A stretch of 58,524 nt of DNA from an uncultured Myxococcaceae bacterium (GTDB lineage: Bacteria; Myxococcota_A; Polyangia; Polyangiales; Ga0077539), in assembly GCA_945952225.1 (NCBI GenBank), contig CAMFHP010000043.1, forward strand, positions 1-58,524, given 5' to 3'. A model generated the notes under the pieces. The model was not told where the DNA came from. It saw only the letters and a list, made by a program, of their open reading frames with translations, and searched no databases. Below, piece after piece: positions 38,170 to 47,250 of this stretch. The stretch's first letter is position 1, and each line of letters begins with the position of its first letter. The position numbers were made by a program, and so were the translations under genes.

Positions 38170-40177
38170 AGCCTCGGTGGCAAGGGTGCACCGCGCATCC
38201 GCCCGACGAGACGAGCGGCGCGTCGTGGTCACGCGCGCGCAGCGGGATTTCGATGGGCGCGAGCGGCACCCCGTCGACGGACACGGTGAGCGTGAGGCGA
38301 TCGCCCGAGGGCGGCGCGGTGAAGGGGAGCACGTAGCGTCCGCCGCCGAGGTCGCGCGCGGGGGCGATTTCGATGCGCGTCGGTGATGTGAGCGTGAGCG
38401 AGGCGAGGGCGGGATGTTCGTCGCGGTCGAGGGCGCGGCACGCGAGGGCGCTCGCTTCGAAGTGCGTGAGCGGTGACGCGAGGGGCACACAGATCGTGTG
38501 CGTGGGCGACGCGCGATCCAACGGGCCCGCGGTGAGCGCCGCGAGCGCGCCGGGCGCGTGGAGCGTGGACCATCCGTCGGCGGCGTTCCACGGAGACGAC
38601 GACGCGGTGAGCGCGGCGGAGAGCGCACGTTGCGTGGCGCGCGGAGCGAGTTCGAAGAGCAGGGCGATCACACCGGCCACGTGCGGGGCGGCGGCGGAGG
38701 TTCCGATGCCCACGGCGTGCGAGGCATCGACGTGGAGCGCGGGCGTCGCGAAGGGGCCCACGGTCGCGTCGCGGGCCTGCGCCGAGAGCGCGGCGATCAC
38801 CACGTCGCCGGGCGCGGTGAGGTCGGGTTTGAGCGCGTTCCAGGGTGTGGGGCCGCGGGCCGAGAAGGGCGCGGTCACGCCCTCGGGCGCGCTGCGCGTG
38901 TGCGGAACTCCGAGCGCGTCGAGCCATGCTGCGCGCGTGCTGCGGGCGCCCACGGCGAGCACCGCGGGCGACGTGGCGGGGATCTCGACGGTGGCGCGCT
39001 CGTCGCCATCGGGCGCCACGAAGTGCGGGAGCGCGTCGAGGGTCGAGGCGTTGCCGTCGCGGTCGATCCACGCGTCGAGGGGGCCCTCGCCTTCGAGCCA
39101 GAGCGTCGTGAGGTCGCCCGGTCCGTCGAGGGTCACGAAGGCCACGCGCGATCCGGTGTGCGGCGAGGCGAGGGACTCGTGCGCCACGGTGATCTGCGCG
39201 CCCGTGTCGGGGTTGCGACCGGCGCGGGTGGTGCCCGCGGGGGCGCGTTCGAGCGTGCGTCCGTCGCTCCATTGTGCGGTGACGGCGAAGGGCGCGCGCG
39301 CGGCGAGGGTCACGCCCACGACGCCCGCCCAGGGGCCCTGCGTGCGGATCGTGAGGGCCCTGCGCGCACCGGGCACCAGCGTCACCGAAGCGTGAAGACG
39401 TCGGCCCGCGCCGTTGCCCGCGGAGGCCACCACGGCGCGTCCCGGTGCGTCGCCGTCGCGCACGATCGCAGCGAGGGCACGTTCGAAGTCACCGTCGCCG
39501 TCGTGGGCGCCGCGGTGCGTGCCGAGGGAGAGCGAGATCACCAGCGGCATGGCCATGAAGGTCGCGCGGTCGTCGAGAAAGCGCGCGCCGAGCGAGGCCA
39601 ACTCTTCGGACACCGCGGGCGATCGGTCGGAGAGCGAGGCGTTCACCACGAGGGCCGTGGCGCCCGGTGCGAGGCCCACGTAGCGCGCGTCGGAGCCGCC
39701 AGTGCCGAGCGCGATGGAGAGCGCGTGCGTGCCGTGTCCCGTGCGGTCGATGGGCGCGTCTCCGAGCGCGAGCGCGCGGTCGAGGTCGTCGGCGGAGCGC
39801 ACGGCGCCGCGGCGTCCGTCGGGGGTGTCGACGGCGAAGCGCGCTTCGAGCGCGGGGTGAAGCCCGAGGGGCGCGCGGGTGTAGTCGAGGTGCCACGCGA
39901 TGCGGGTGCGTCCGTCGGCGGTGCGGAGGTCGGGGTGCGACACGTCGACGCCGCTGTCGACGAGGCCCACGAGCGCGCCGCGTCCCGTGAGCGCGGTGCC
40001 GTCGGGATGGCGCACCTCGGACACGCCGACGAGCGCGCGGCTGCGGTCGAGATGCGGGCGCAGCGCGTGGAGTGTGGTGGCCGTTCCGTCGGGCAACACG
40101 GCGCGGGAGGGCTGCGCGTCGGGGGGACGGGGCGAGGCCGTGACCGATGCGGGCATCGCCACGAGAAGGGCGATCAC
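38042..40177 (-). CDS. Subtilisin-like serine protease (S8) with MYXO-CTERM-like tail
   Basis: Encodes about 711 residues from the GTG at 40177. The catalytic triad is visible: Asp in LVDSGVDVSHPDL (residue 74), His in RTGHGTHALSIA (148) and Ser in GIGTSAAAPHVAGV. The domain is interrupted by a long beta-rich insert, as in large S8 proteases. The C-terminus has GGC, a hydrophobic stretch (FSAAWWAMAACLLA) and an Arg-rich end, resembling the MYXO-CTERM sorting tail. The start is uncertain: the hydrophobic signal region begins just inside the GTG, and the ATG at 40288 would add 37 residues but overlap the divergent small gene's start. It is predicted secreted or surface-anchored. Confidence 0.82.
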   Translation of the reverse strand: MIALLVAMPASVTASPRPPDAQPSRAVLPDGTATTLHALRPHLDRSRALVGVSEVRHPDGTALTGRGALVGLVDSGVDVSHPDLRTADGRTRIAWHLDYTRAPLGLHPALEARFAVDTPDGRRGAVRSADDLDRALALGDAPIDRTGHGTHALSIALGTGGSDARYVGLAPGATALVVNASLSDRSPAVSEELASLGARFLDDRATFMAMPLVISLSLGTHRGAHDGDGDFERALAAIVRDGDAPGRAVVASAGNGAGRRLHASVTLVPGARRALTIRTQGPWAGVVGVTLAARAPFAVTAQWSDGRTLERAPAGTTRAGRNPDTGAQITVAHESLASPHTGSRVAFVTLDGPGDLTTLWLEGEGPLDAWIDRDGNASTLDALPHFVAPDGDERATVEIPATSPAVLAVGARSTRAAWLDALGVPHTRSAPEGVTAPFSARGPTPWNALKPDLTAPGDVVIAALSAQARDATVGPFATPALHVDASHAVGIGTSAAAPHVAGVIALLFELAPRATQRALSAALTASSSPWNAADGWSTLHAPGALAALTAGPLDRASPTHTICVPLASPLTHFEASALACRALDRDEHPALASLTLTSPTRIEIAPARDLGGGRYVLPFTAPPSGDRLTLTVSVDGVPLAPIEIPLRARDHDAPLVSSGGCAVHPCHRGFSAAWWAMAACLLARGSARRSPRAGRADRARRSCRRGRAPRS

Positions 40178-40286
40178 CGCGTGAAGCGTTGACAGTACGC
40201 GTTCGACGGTGGTACCCGCACCGCCCCACGGGCAGCGTCTGCCCGCGAGATTCGACCCCCACGTTCTGATTCCAGGGAGAGCTTTC

Positions 40287-40463
40287 ATGGGCAATGGCGA
40301 CCGCCGCAATTCCTCGAAGATGCGCCGCCGCAAGTCGCAGCGGAAGTTGAAGGACCGCCTGCACAAGGCCGCCGCCGCGCGCGCCGAGCGCATCGCCGCC
40401 GCGGGCAAGGCTGCCGAGAAGAAGCCGACCCGCGCCGCGCGCAAGCCCGCCGCCGCGGGCTGA
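40287..40463 (+). CDS. 58-residue highly basic protein
   Basis: Encodes 58 residues, about half Lys, Arg and Ala. The N-terminal part (MGNGDRRNSSKMRRRKSQRK) is Arg/Lys-rich, followed by a helix of KAAAARAERIAAAGKAAEKK type and an Ala/Pro end. GGGAG lies 9 bases before the ATG and a strong terminator hairpin follows, so a short monocistronic mRNA is likely. The composition suggests binding to RNA or DNA, as for ribosome-associated or histone H1-like peptides; this is inferred only. I do not assign a family. Confidence 0.72.
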   Translation: MGNGDRRNSSKMRRRKSQRKLKDRLHKAAAARAERIAAAGKAAEKKPTRAARKPAAAG

Positions 40464-40523
40464 TCGCACGTCTCCCACGGAGGGACCGTCGTTCCTCCGC
40501 CACCGACCGAACGTCTGCGAGGT

Positions 40524-40552
40524 GCGCTCCCCTGGGGAGCGCGTCGCGTTTC
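40524..40552 (+). terminator. Intrinsic terminator after the small basic protein
   Basis: A compact hairpin GCGCTCC / GGAGCGC (40524-40530 with 40536-40542) has a CCTGG loop and is followed by GTCGCGTTTCT. It is 60 bp after the stop codon and on the coding strand of the small gene. The T-run is short. Confidence 0.6.
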
Positions 40553-40665
40553 TGGGGTTCGACTTCCCGCCCATCCCTCGGCTCGAAGGCCTCGCGCACC
40601 GCGCATCGACGCGCGTGTGATGGCCCTCGCGCGCCGCGCGGAGAGGTGATATCCGCGGTCGCACC

Positions 40666-41367
40666 ATGGGCGCACAGTGGAAGCAGAAGGGCCGCGAAGC
40701 AGCGGCCAACGCCAAGGGTCGCATCATGACCCGGCTCACCCGAGAGATCATGATCGCGGCGCGCGACGGCGCAGACCCCGCGATGAACCCGCGGCTCCGC
40801 ATGGCCGTCGAGGCCGCCCGCAAGGCCTCGATGACGCGCGACACGATGGAGCGCGCGATCAAGAAGGGCGCGGGGCTCCTCGACGAGGCCGTGATCTACG
40901 AAACGGTCTTCTACGAAGGCTTCACGCCGCATCAGGTGCCGGTCATCGTCGAGTGCCTGACCGAGAACCGCAATCGCACGGCGGCGAACATCAAGGCCAT
41001 CTTTCGCAAGGGCCAGATGGCCACGTCGGGCGCGGTGTCGTGGGACTTCGCGCGGCTCGGCGCGGTGGAGGCCAATCCGCCCGCGGGTGGTGCCGATCCC
41101 GATGAAGCGGCCATCGAGTCGGGCGCGCAGGACCTCGAAGCCGGCGACGACGGCGCGACGGTCTTCTACACCGAGCCCACGGACCTCGACACCGTCGCCA
41201 AGGCCCTCGCCGAGCGCAAGTGGACGGTCTCGTCTGCGCGCCTCATCTGGAAGGCCAAGAACCCCGTGAGCGTCGACGACGACGCGAAGCGCGCCGAGGT
41301 CGAGGCCTTTCTCGAAACGCTCGACAGCGACGACGACGTGCAGCGCCTCTACGTCGGCCTCGCCTGA
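40666..41367 (+). CDS. yebC: YebC/PmpR family transcription or translation factor
   Basis: Encodes 233 residues, within the usual length for YebC (about 240). The N-terminus [19 protein letters not shown] is a divergent form of the MAGHSKWxNIKHRK start, and the domain includes [54 protein letters not shown] and the acidic C-terminal domain. YebC proteins bind nucleic acid; some members relieve ribosome stalling at proline-rich stretches and others act as transcription regulators. It sits convergent with the Hsp100 operon, 43 bp from its end. Confidence 0.93.
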   Translation: MGAQWKQKGREAAANAKGRIMTRLTREIMIAARDGADPAMNPRLRMAVEAARKASMTRDTMERAIKKGAGLLDEAVIYETVFYEGFTPHQVPVIVECLTENRNRTAANIKAIFRKGQMATSGAVSWDFARLGAVEANPPAGGADPDEAAIESGAQDLEAGDDGATVFYTEPTDLDTVAKALAERKWTVSSARLIWKAKNPVSVDDDAKRAEVEAFLETLDSDDDVQRLYVGLA

Positions 41368-41410
41368 TCAACCCATCAGCAGCCCACGGTGTGTGTGCGG
41401 CGCGTCGGGG

Positions 41411-43753
41411 TCATCCCTCGGCGCGCACGCGCACCTCGTCGCCCTCGACGTAGACCTCGACGCGGGCCGGCGGCTCGTGGCTGCGCGCCGCGAGGAGCCG
41501 CGCGAGGGGCGCGACGATCCAGTGCTCGATGGCGCGGTTGAGCGGGCGCGCGCCGTACTTCGGATCGAAGCCCAGCGCGGCCACGCGGGCCACCACGTCG
41601 TCACCGCACGAGACCGGGAGGTTGCGTCGCGCGACGCCCTCGCGCTCCAGCGCCCTGGTGATGGCGCGGCGCGCGATGGTGCGCACGGTCTCTTCGGACA
41701 GGGGGTGGTACGGCACGATGTGGTCGAAGCGGTTGAGAAGCTCCGGGCGAAAGAACGCCGTGGCCGCCGAGAGGTAGTGGGTGTTCACGTCGCGCAGGGC
41801 CGCGGGGCCGCCGAAGCCCAGCGAGCGCGCGGCGGTGTCGGCGCCGAGGTTCGAGGTGAGCATCACCACGGTGTTGCGAAAGCTCACGGTGCGGCCGGTG
41901 CCGTCGGTGAGCCGTCCCTCGCCGAGGATCTGGAGCAGCAGGTCGTGGACGCTCCCGTCGGCCTTCTCGACCTCGTCGAAGAGCACCACGCCGAAGGGCT
42001 GCTCGCGCACGCGTCGGGTGAGCGCGCCCTCGGCGCCGCCGTAGTAGCCCACGAGCCGCGAGGCCGCGCCGTACTCCGCGTATTCGCTCATGTCGAAGCG
42101 GCAGAGGCGCTTCTCGTCGCCGAAGAGGTAGGCCGTGAGCGCGAGCGTCGACTCGGTCTTTCCGACGCCCGTCGGGCCCAGCAGAAGGAACGATCCGAGC
42201 GGGCGCTTCGGGTCGGTCATCGCGGTCTTGAGCGTCACCACGAGGTCGCGGAGGAGCACGGTGGCGCCGTCCTGTCCGACGACGCGCGCGCGCAGCGTGG
42301 CGAGCACCGCGTCGGGGTCGAGGATCACCGACGGGTCGACGAGCTCGCGGGGGTATCCCGTGCGCTGACAGAAGGCCCGCGTCACGTCGTGTCCGTGGAG
42401 CACCCGCGCGCGCGCTGCGGTCTCCGTGGCCTCGCGGGGTGCGTCGCCCGTGGCCTCGCGGTGCGCCGACGCGCGGAGCAGTTGCACCGCGCCGCCGGGG
42501 AGGGCCGCGCCGTCGCCGAAGCGCTCGGTGAGGTCCATCGCGCGGAGGAGGGCGTCGCTCGTGAAGCGCACGCGTCGCTCGCGGCCGATGGTGTTGGCCA
42601 CCGACGAGAGCGCGATCATCGCGGCGTCACCGTGGAGCGCCTCGACGCGCAACGACTGGAGCGCCTGCACGAACGCGGGGTGCGTGCGCTCGGCGCGGGC
42701 CAGGTCGTCGGGTGACACCTCGCACACGACGGTCACCTCGCCCGCTTCGAGCGCGGGCAGGAGGTAGCGCGCCGCATCGAGTCCGCTCCCGCCATCGCCC
42801 GCCATGAGGAACTCGGTGAGGTTCTCGATGTGCAGCACGGCCCGCCGCGTGCGGAGCGCCTGGATCATCTGCTGCACGCGCTGCTGCCACTGTCCGAGGT
42901 AGCGCATCCCCGCGACGATGCGCGCGCCGCTCGTGGAGTACACCTCGACGCCGCGCTCCTCGGGCGAGGCGTGCTTGTCTTCGAATCGGTGCACGAGCTC
43001 GTGCACGAGGGCGGTCTTGCCCACGCCCGACGCGCCCACGAGCATCACGCTCGCCCGACGTGCGGAGGTGAGCATCTCGGCGAGGCGCGCGAGCTCGGTG
43101 TTGCGCTGGTACGCGCGCTCCAGCGCGCTCGTGCGGTGCAGGTCGTTGAGGCGCGTGGCGGCCTCGGCGAGCGCGGGGGGCGGCGGCGGTCGCTGCTCGC
43201 GGCGCGGGTCTTCGTCGGCCTCGCGGCGCGCGCGTTCGACCGCGGGCTTGTAGCGCACGGTGAGGGTCTCGACGGTCTCTTCGCCGTCGTAGGCCACGGC
43301 GAGCAGGTCTTCGAGCGGGGCCATGTAGAGCCGGTGGCGCACGAGCTCCTCGACCCACACGTCGAGGTCGTCGAGGCTCGCGACGCGCTCCACGATGCCG
43401 AGCCGCGGGATGTGCACCATGTGGGGCTGACGCGCGCGCGCCGTGACCAGCGCCGTGTCGACCATCGGGTGCGTGAACACCGTGAAGCGCATGGGCACCG
43501 GGAGGATGCGACGGTGCTGCACCGCGCGGAGGGTCATGTCGACGCGACGGAGCTTGAGCTCGCGCCACCACGTCGGTCCGCTGCCGATCTCCCAGGCGCT
43601 CCGCGCGAGGAGCTTCGAGAGCGTTTCGAAGAGCTCTTCGCGCGCGTCGTCGACGTCGGCCGCGAAGGCCGCGAGAAACGGATGCGTGAGCACCGAGACC
43701 GAGAAGCCCGCGCCGGGGTGACGGCGCACGAAGAGGTGAAACTTCTGCTCCAT
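41411..43753 (-). CDS. Hsp100 (Clp-like) double-AAA+ ATPase with non-Clp N-domain, member 1
   Basis: Encodes 780 residues and is the last of three consecutive Hsp100 genes. Residues 1-170 form a domain shared with the other two members and not a Clp N-domain. D1 has Walker A GASGVGKT (240-247), AGMRYLGQW (281-289) in the pore-loop region and a weak Walker B VLHIEN (306-311). D2 is complete: Walker A GPTGVGKT (526-533), VVLFDE (589-594), NRFDH and sensor-2 GARPLNR. LGF (645-647) sits after TSNLG, the place of the ClpP-docking loop of ClpA/ClpC/ClpX. It lacks the C-terminal extension of the other two. Start ATG shares one base with the upstream stop (TGATG). Confidence 0.9.
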   Translation of the reverse strand: MEQKFHLFVRRHPGAGFSVSVLTHPFLAAFAADVDDAREELFETLSKLLARSAWEIGSGPTWWRELKLRRVDMTLRAVQHRRILPVPMRFTVFTHPMVDTALVTARARQPHMVHIPRLGIVERVASLDDLDVWVEELVRHRLYMAPLEDLLAVAYDGEETVETLTVRYKPAVERARREADEDPRREQRPPPPPALAEAATRLNDLHRTSALERAYQRNTELARLAEMLTSARRASVMLVGASGVGKTALVHELVHRFEDKHASPEERGVEVYSTSGARIVAGMRYLGQWQQRVQQMIQALRTRRAVLHIENLTEFLMAGDGGSGLDAARYLLPALEAGEVTVVCEVSPDDLARAERTHPAFVQALQSLRVEALHGDAAMIALSSVANTIGRERRVRFTSDALLRAMDLTERFGDGAALPGGAVQLLRASAHREATGDAPREATETAARARVLHGHDVTRAFCQRTGYPRELVDPSVILDPDAVLATLRARVVGQDGATVLLRDLVVTLKTAMTDPKRPLGSFLLLGPTGVGKTESTLALTAYLFGDEKRLCRFDMSEYAEYGAASRLVGYYGGAEGALTRRVREQPFGVVLFDEVEKADGSVHDLLLQILGEGRLTDGTGRTVSFRNTVVMLTSNLGADTAARSLGFGGPAALRDVNTHYLSAATAFFRPELLNRFDHIVPYHPLSEETVRTIARRAITRALEREGVARRNLPVSCGDDVVARVAALGFDPKYGARPLNRAIEHWIVAPLARLLAARSHEPPARVEVYVEGDEVRVRAEG

Positions 43754-46700
43754 CACACGCCTCCCTGCGCGCCCGCCGCCGAGCGGATCATCGCCGCGCA
43801 GATCGCCGCCGCGCGCGTCGTGGGCAGCCCCGTCGCGACGTGCACGGTCTCCGCGGAGACGGCCGCGTTCGAATCCGTCGTGCCCGTGAGCGCGACGGTG
43901 AGCACCGCATCGTCGTCGCCCTCTCCGCGGCGCCGCGCGGCGAGGACCTCGCGCTTCGAAGCGTCCCAGGCCGCGACCGCCGCGGGCACATCGTCGCCGT
44001 CGAGCACGGTGATGCGCAGCAGGAACGTTCCCCACAGGCCGTTGCTGGCGGGGTCGGTGTAGCGCGCCACGCCCGCGTAGTGCGAGAGCAGCGCGCGCGC
44101 GCCGACGCCCTGCACCGACCGCGCGTACCGCGTCGTGCGCCCTTCGCCCTCGTGACCGCGCGACCACACGGGCGTCGCGTCGTCGTCGTCGACCGCCGTG
44201 GAACGGTGCTCGCGCCAGGCCTCCACGCGCCCGAGAAAGCCCGGCAGCGCGTCGAGCGCCTCGCGCAGGAGGTACGTGTCTCCGCTGCGGTGATTGCCAG
44301 TGAGGAGCTCGGCGAGCACGGTCACCCGGTCGAGCGTGTCGGCGTGGGCGACCTGGTGTTCGAGCACCTCGAGGTCGTCGAAGAGATCCGCGAGCGGGCG
44401 CCCGAGCTGCTGGAGCACCACCTCGTCGTGCGCCGCCGTCTGGTACGTGCGCACCACCGCGGGGGCCACGGAGTGCTGCGGCGTGCGCGCGTGGTTGTGG
44501 GGCACGCTCTTCGCGGGCGACGAGACCTCTTCGACGAAGCGCTCGGCGCGGGGGTCGCGCTCTTCGAGGCGCGCGAGCTCGTCGCGCAGCGAGGCCAGCC
44601 GTTCGAGCAGTTCGAGGCCCGGCGAGAGGGGAACGTCGCCGCCGCGCTGGATGGCCCGCAGCGCGCGCGCGCGGTCGTCGGCGAGGCGGTCATACGCGGC
44701 GGAGGTTTCGAGGGCCGTGAGCCGCGCGCGGAGGTCGTCGAGGCGGCGCACCACGTCGGCGGCGGTCCACTGCGCGGGGTCGGTGACGTCGTGGACGGGC
44801 GCGGCGTTGCGGAGCGAGCGCACCGCGAGCGAGAGGCCCTGCGCGCCGCGGTACACGTCGATGAGGCAGCGGTCGGTGGAGCGGCGCCGCACCATGTGAT
44901 GCGCGAGGGGCACGGCGATGCCGCGCTCCAGGGCCCGGCGAATGGGGCGCGCGCCGTAGCGCGGGTCGTAGGCCTGCTCGACGAGCGCGTCGAGGAGCTC
45001 GGGATCGACGTCGACCACCACGTTGCCGCGCACGAGACCGCGGCGCGAGAGCAGGTCGACGAGGGCGTGGTCGACCACGGCGCGCAGGGCCTCGGGCGAC
45101 AGCGGACCGAAAGGCACCACGCGGTCGATGCGGTTGAAGAACTCGGGGCGAAAGAACTTCCGCACCGCGGCGATGTAGTGGGCCCGCGCGTCGTCGCCGT
45201 TGCGCACGAAGCCCGTGCGGGCGCTGGCCTCCTTCACGCCGAGGTTCGAGGTCATGAGGATCACCGCCTGGCGCGCGTCGGCGAGGCGTCCCGCGGCGTC
45301 GGTGAGACGTCCCTCGCCGAGGAGCTGCAACAGCGCGTCGAACACGCGGGGATGGGCCTTCTCGATCTCGTCGAAGAGCACCACGCAGAAGGGCTGCGTG
45401 CGCAGCGCGAGGGTGAGCTCTCCATCGGGCGCGCCCGCGTGGCCCACGAGGCGCGTGATGGCCCCCGCGGAGGCGAACTCGCTCATGTCGAAGCGCACGA
45501 GCCGCGAGGCGTCGCCGAAGAGGGTCTGCGCGAGGGCCCGTGCGGTCTCGGTCTTTCCGACGCCCGTGGGGCCCACGAAGAGGTACGTGACCAGGGGCTT
45601 CTCGGGGTCGTTGAGCCCGGTCTGGAGCGCGGTCACCGCGTCGGCCACGGCCTCGACGGCTTCGGGCTGCCCCACGATCGACCACGAGACCGTGCGACGG
45701 AGTTCATCCCACGAGCGCGCGTGGCCCGCGCCGAGCACGAAGCCGGGCAGGCCCGTCTGCCGTTGAAAGGTTCCGATGACCTCGTCGCGGGTGTACCAGC
45801 GCACGTTGTTGCGGTTCTCGCCAGGGCCCGAGAGCACCGCGCGGAGCAGCCGCACGGCCTTGCCGGGAAAGGCCTCGTGCGCGAGAAAGCGCCGCGTGAG
45901 GGCGAGCACCGACTCCATCGCGTCGGGCGACACGCGGAAGGGCGGCGCGCCATCGGCCGTGTCGGACTCCAGATCGCGGAGCACGCCGAGCAGCACGGGC
46001 AGCGTCGCGCGCTCGTCGAGGGCGTCGACGTGCACCACACGAAAGAGCGACGCGAAGGTGGGCTCCTCTTCGCGCACACGTTCGAAGCGCTCGGGGGTGC
46101 ACTCGGCGATGACCGTGAGCTCGCCGCGCGCGAGGTGCGGTTCGAGAAAGCGCGCCACGTTGGTGTCGCCCGAGCGCGTGCGGCCCGCGTAGACCATCGA
46201 GGCCAGGTCGTCGACGTAGAGAATGTCGCCGAGGTCGAGGAGCTCTTCGAGGAGCTCGCGCGCGCGGGCCTCCCACTGGCCCACGTACATCATGCCCGCG
46301 ATGAAGCGGTTGCCGTCGACGCGCCACACGTCGCGGCGCGTGCCGAGGTTCTGCTGCCGCGCCACGAGGCGGCGCACGAGCTCGTGCACGATGGCGGTCT
46401 TGCCCGAGCCCGGCGCGCCCACGAGCACCACGGCGGTGCCCTCGCGGAGGTCGAACTCGTCGACGAGGGCGCGCACGATGGGCTCGCGTCCGAAGGCGCG
46501 GTCGAGGGAGTCGTCGCGGGCGCCGTGGGCGAGGTTGCGTCCCACCTCGCGGAGGGTCTTCACCGTGAAGCGTCGCGTGCGGCGGCGCTCCTCGCGCGAG
46601 GGCTCGCCCGCGGACTTCGGCTTGTCGGCGGGATCTTCCGCGCGCTTGCGGCCGGGGACGTGAAAGCGGTGCCAGCCCTTCGGAAAGATCGACGGCGGAT

Positions 46701-47190
46701 CGGCGTCGACGTCGAGCACATCGAGGCGCTCGCGGCGGTCGGTGCTCCAGGGCTTGAGGCTCTCGATGGAGTGTTCGAGCGCGAAGGCCGCGAGGCGATG
46801 CTGGAGCGCGTGCGTGAGGTCGTGCGGCGCGCGCAGGGCGAAGCGGGCCTTCGGAATGCGCGTGGGGGTCACCACCCAGAAGTCTTCGCCGGGCCACTTC
46901 TCCAGCAGCACGCCGAGGCGGCCTTCGAGGGTCCATCGGCGGCGCGAGACCTTGTCCTGCACGACGGTCTCGACGTCGACCATGCGGAGGGTCACGTGCG
47001 GCGGGAGCTGAAAGCGCGCGAGCGACGACACGGGCGACTTCTCGAAGAGGTCCATCACGGCGAGGCAGAGGTCGTCGCGGATCTCCGAGAGGCTTGGGCC
47101 GACGCGGTGCACGCCGGGCAGCCCGGGCACCCACGCTTCGACCAGACGCCGCGCGGGGTGAACCACCACGAGGGGGAGCTTCACATCCAT
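43753..47190 (-). CDS. Hsp100 (Clp-like) AAA+ ATPase with long C-terminal extension, member 2
   Basis: Encodes 1145 residues. The N-domain (1-165) is related to those of members 1 and 3. D1 has GAPGSGKT (258-265), IAGMMYVGQW, and an Asp-Asp Walker B ILYVDD (323-328). D2 has GPTGVGKT (540-547), VVLFDE (603-608), TGF (659-661) at the ClpP-loop position and NRIDR. Residues about 800-1145 form an extension: coiled-coil helices (LDDLRARLTALE and LELLERLASLRDELARLEE) then a domain with SVQGVGARALLSHYAGVAR (1025-1043) that weakly resembles the SPF-like end of the PCRF domain of release factors. It is 60 bp after member 3 in the same operon. Confidence 0.88.
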   Translation of the reverse strand: MDVKLPLVVVHPARRLVEAWVPGLPGVHRVGPSLSEIRDDLCLAVMDLFEKSPVSSLARFQLPPHVTLRMVDVETVVQDKVSRRRWTLEGRLGVLLEKWPGEDFWVVTPTRIPKARFALRAPHDLTHALQHRLAAFALEHSIESLKPWSTDRRERLDVLDVDADPPSIFPKGWHRFHVPGRKRAEDPADKPKSAGEPSREERRRTRRFTVKTLREVGRNLAHGARDDSLDRAFGREPIVRALVDEFDLREGTAVVLVGAPGSGKTAIVHELVRRLVARQQNLGTRRDVWRVDGNRFIAGMMYVGQWEARARELLEELLDLGDILYVDDLASMVYAGRTRSGDTNVARFLEPHLARGELTVIAECTPERFERVREEEPTFASLFRVVHVDALDERATLPVLLGVLRDLESDTADGAPPFRVSPDAMESVLALTRRFLAHEAFPGKAVRLLRAVLSGPGENRNNVRWYTRDEVIGTFQRQTGLPGFVLGAGHARSWDELRRTVSWSIVGQPEAVEAVADAVTALQTGLNDPEKPLVTYLFVGPTGVGKTETARALAQTLFGDASRLVRFDMSEFASAGAITRLVGHAGAPDGELTLALRTQPFCVVLFDEIEKAHPRVFDALLQLLGEGRLTDAAGRLADARQAVILMTSNLGVKEASARTGFVRNGDDARAHYIAAVRKFFRPEFFNRIDRVVPFGPLSPEALRAVVDHALVDLLSRRGLVRGNVVVDVDPELLDALVEQAYDPRYGARPIRRALERGIAVPLAHHMVRRRSTDRCLIDVYRGAQGLSLAVRSLRNAAPVHDVTDPAQWTAADVVRRLDDLRARLTALETSAAYDRLADDRARALRAIQRGGDVPLSPGLELLERLASLRDELARLEERDPRAERFVEEVSSPAKSVPHNHARTPQHSVAPAVVRTYQTAAHDEVVLQQLGRPLADLFDDLEVLEHQVAHADTLDRVTVLAELLTGNHRSGDTYLLREALDALPGFLGRVEAWREHRSTAVDDDDATPVWSRGHEGEGRTTRYARSVQGVGARALLSHYAGVARYTDPASNGLWGTFLLRITVLDGDDVPAAVAAWDASKREVLAARRRGEGDDDAVLTVALTGTTDSNAAVSAETVHVATGLPTTRAAAICAAMIRSAAGAQGGV

Positions 47191-47194
47191 CGTT

Positions 47195-47247
47195 GTTCTC
47201 TCGTCTCTCGTCGGTCTCTCGTCGGTCTCTCGCGGCGCTCTCGTCGG
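47195..47247 (-). repeat. 11-bp direct repeats in the leader between Hsp100 members 3 and 2
   Basis: GTCTCTCGTCG on the + strand occurs twice back to back (47203-47213, 47214-47224) and a third time with one difference cluster (47225-47235), flanked by partial copies. In the transcript this reads as purine-rich GACGAGAGAC repeats just before the ATG of member 2, several with Shine-Dalgarno-like GAGAG. It may set the translation rate of member 2 or be slippage-prone. Confidence 0.7.
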
Positions 47248-47250
47248 CGT

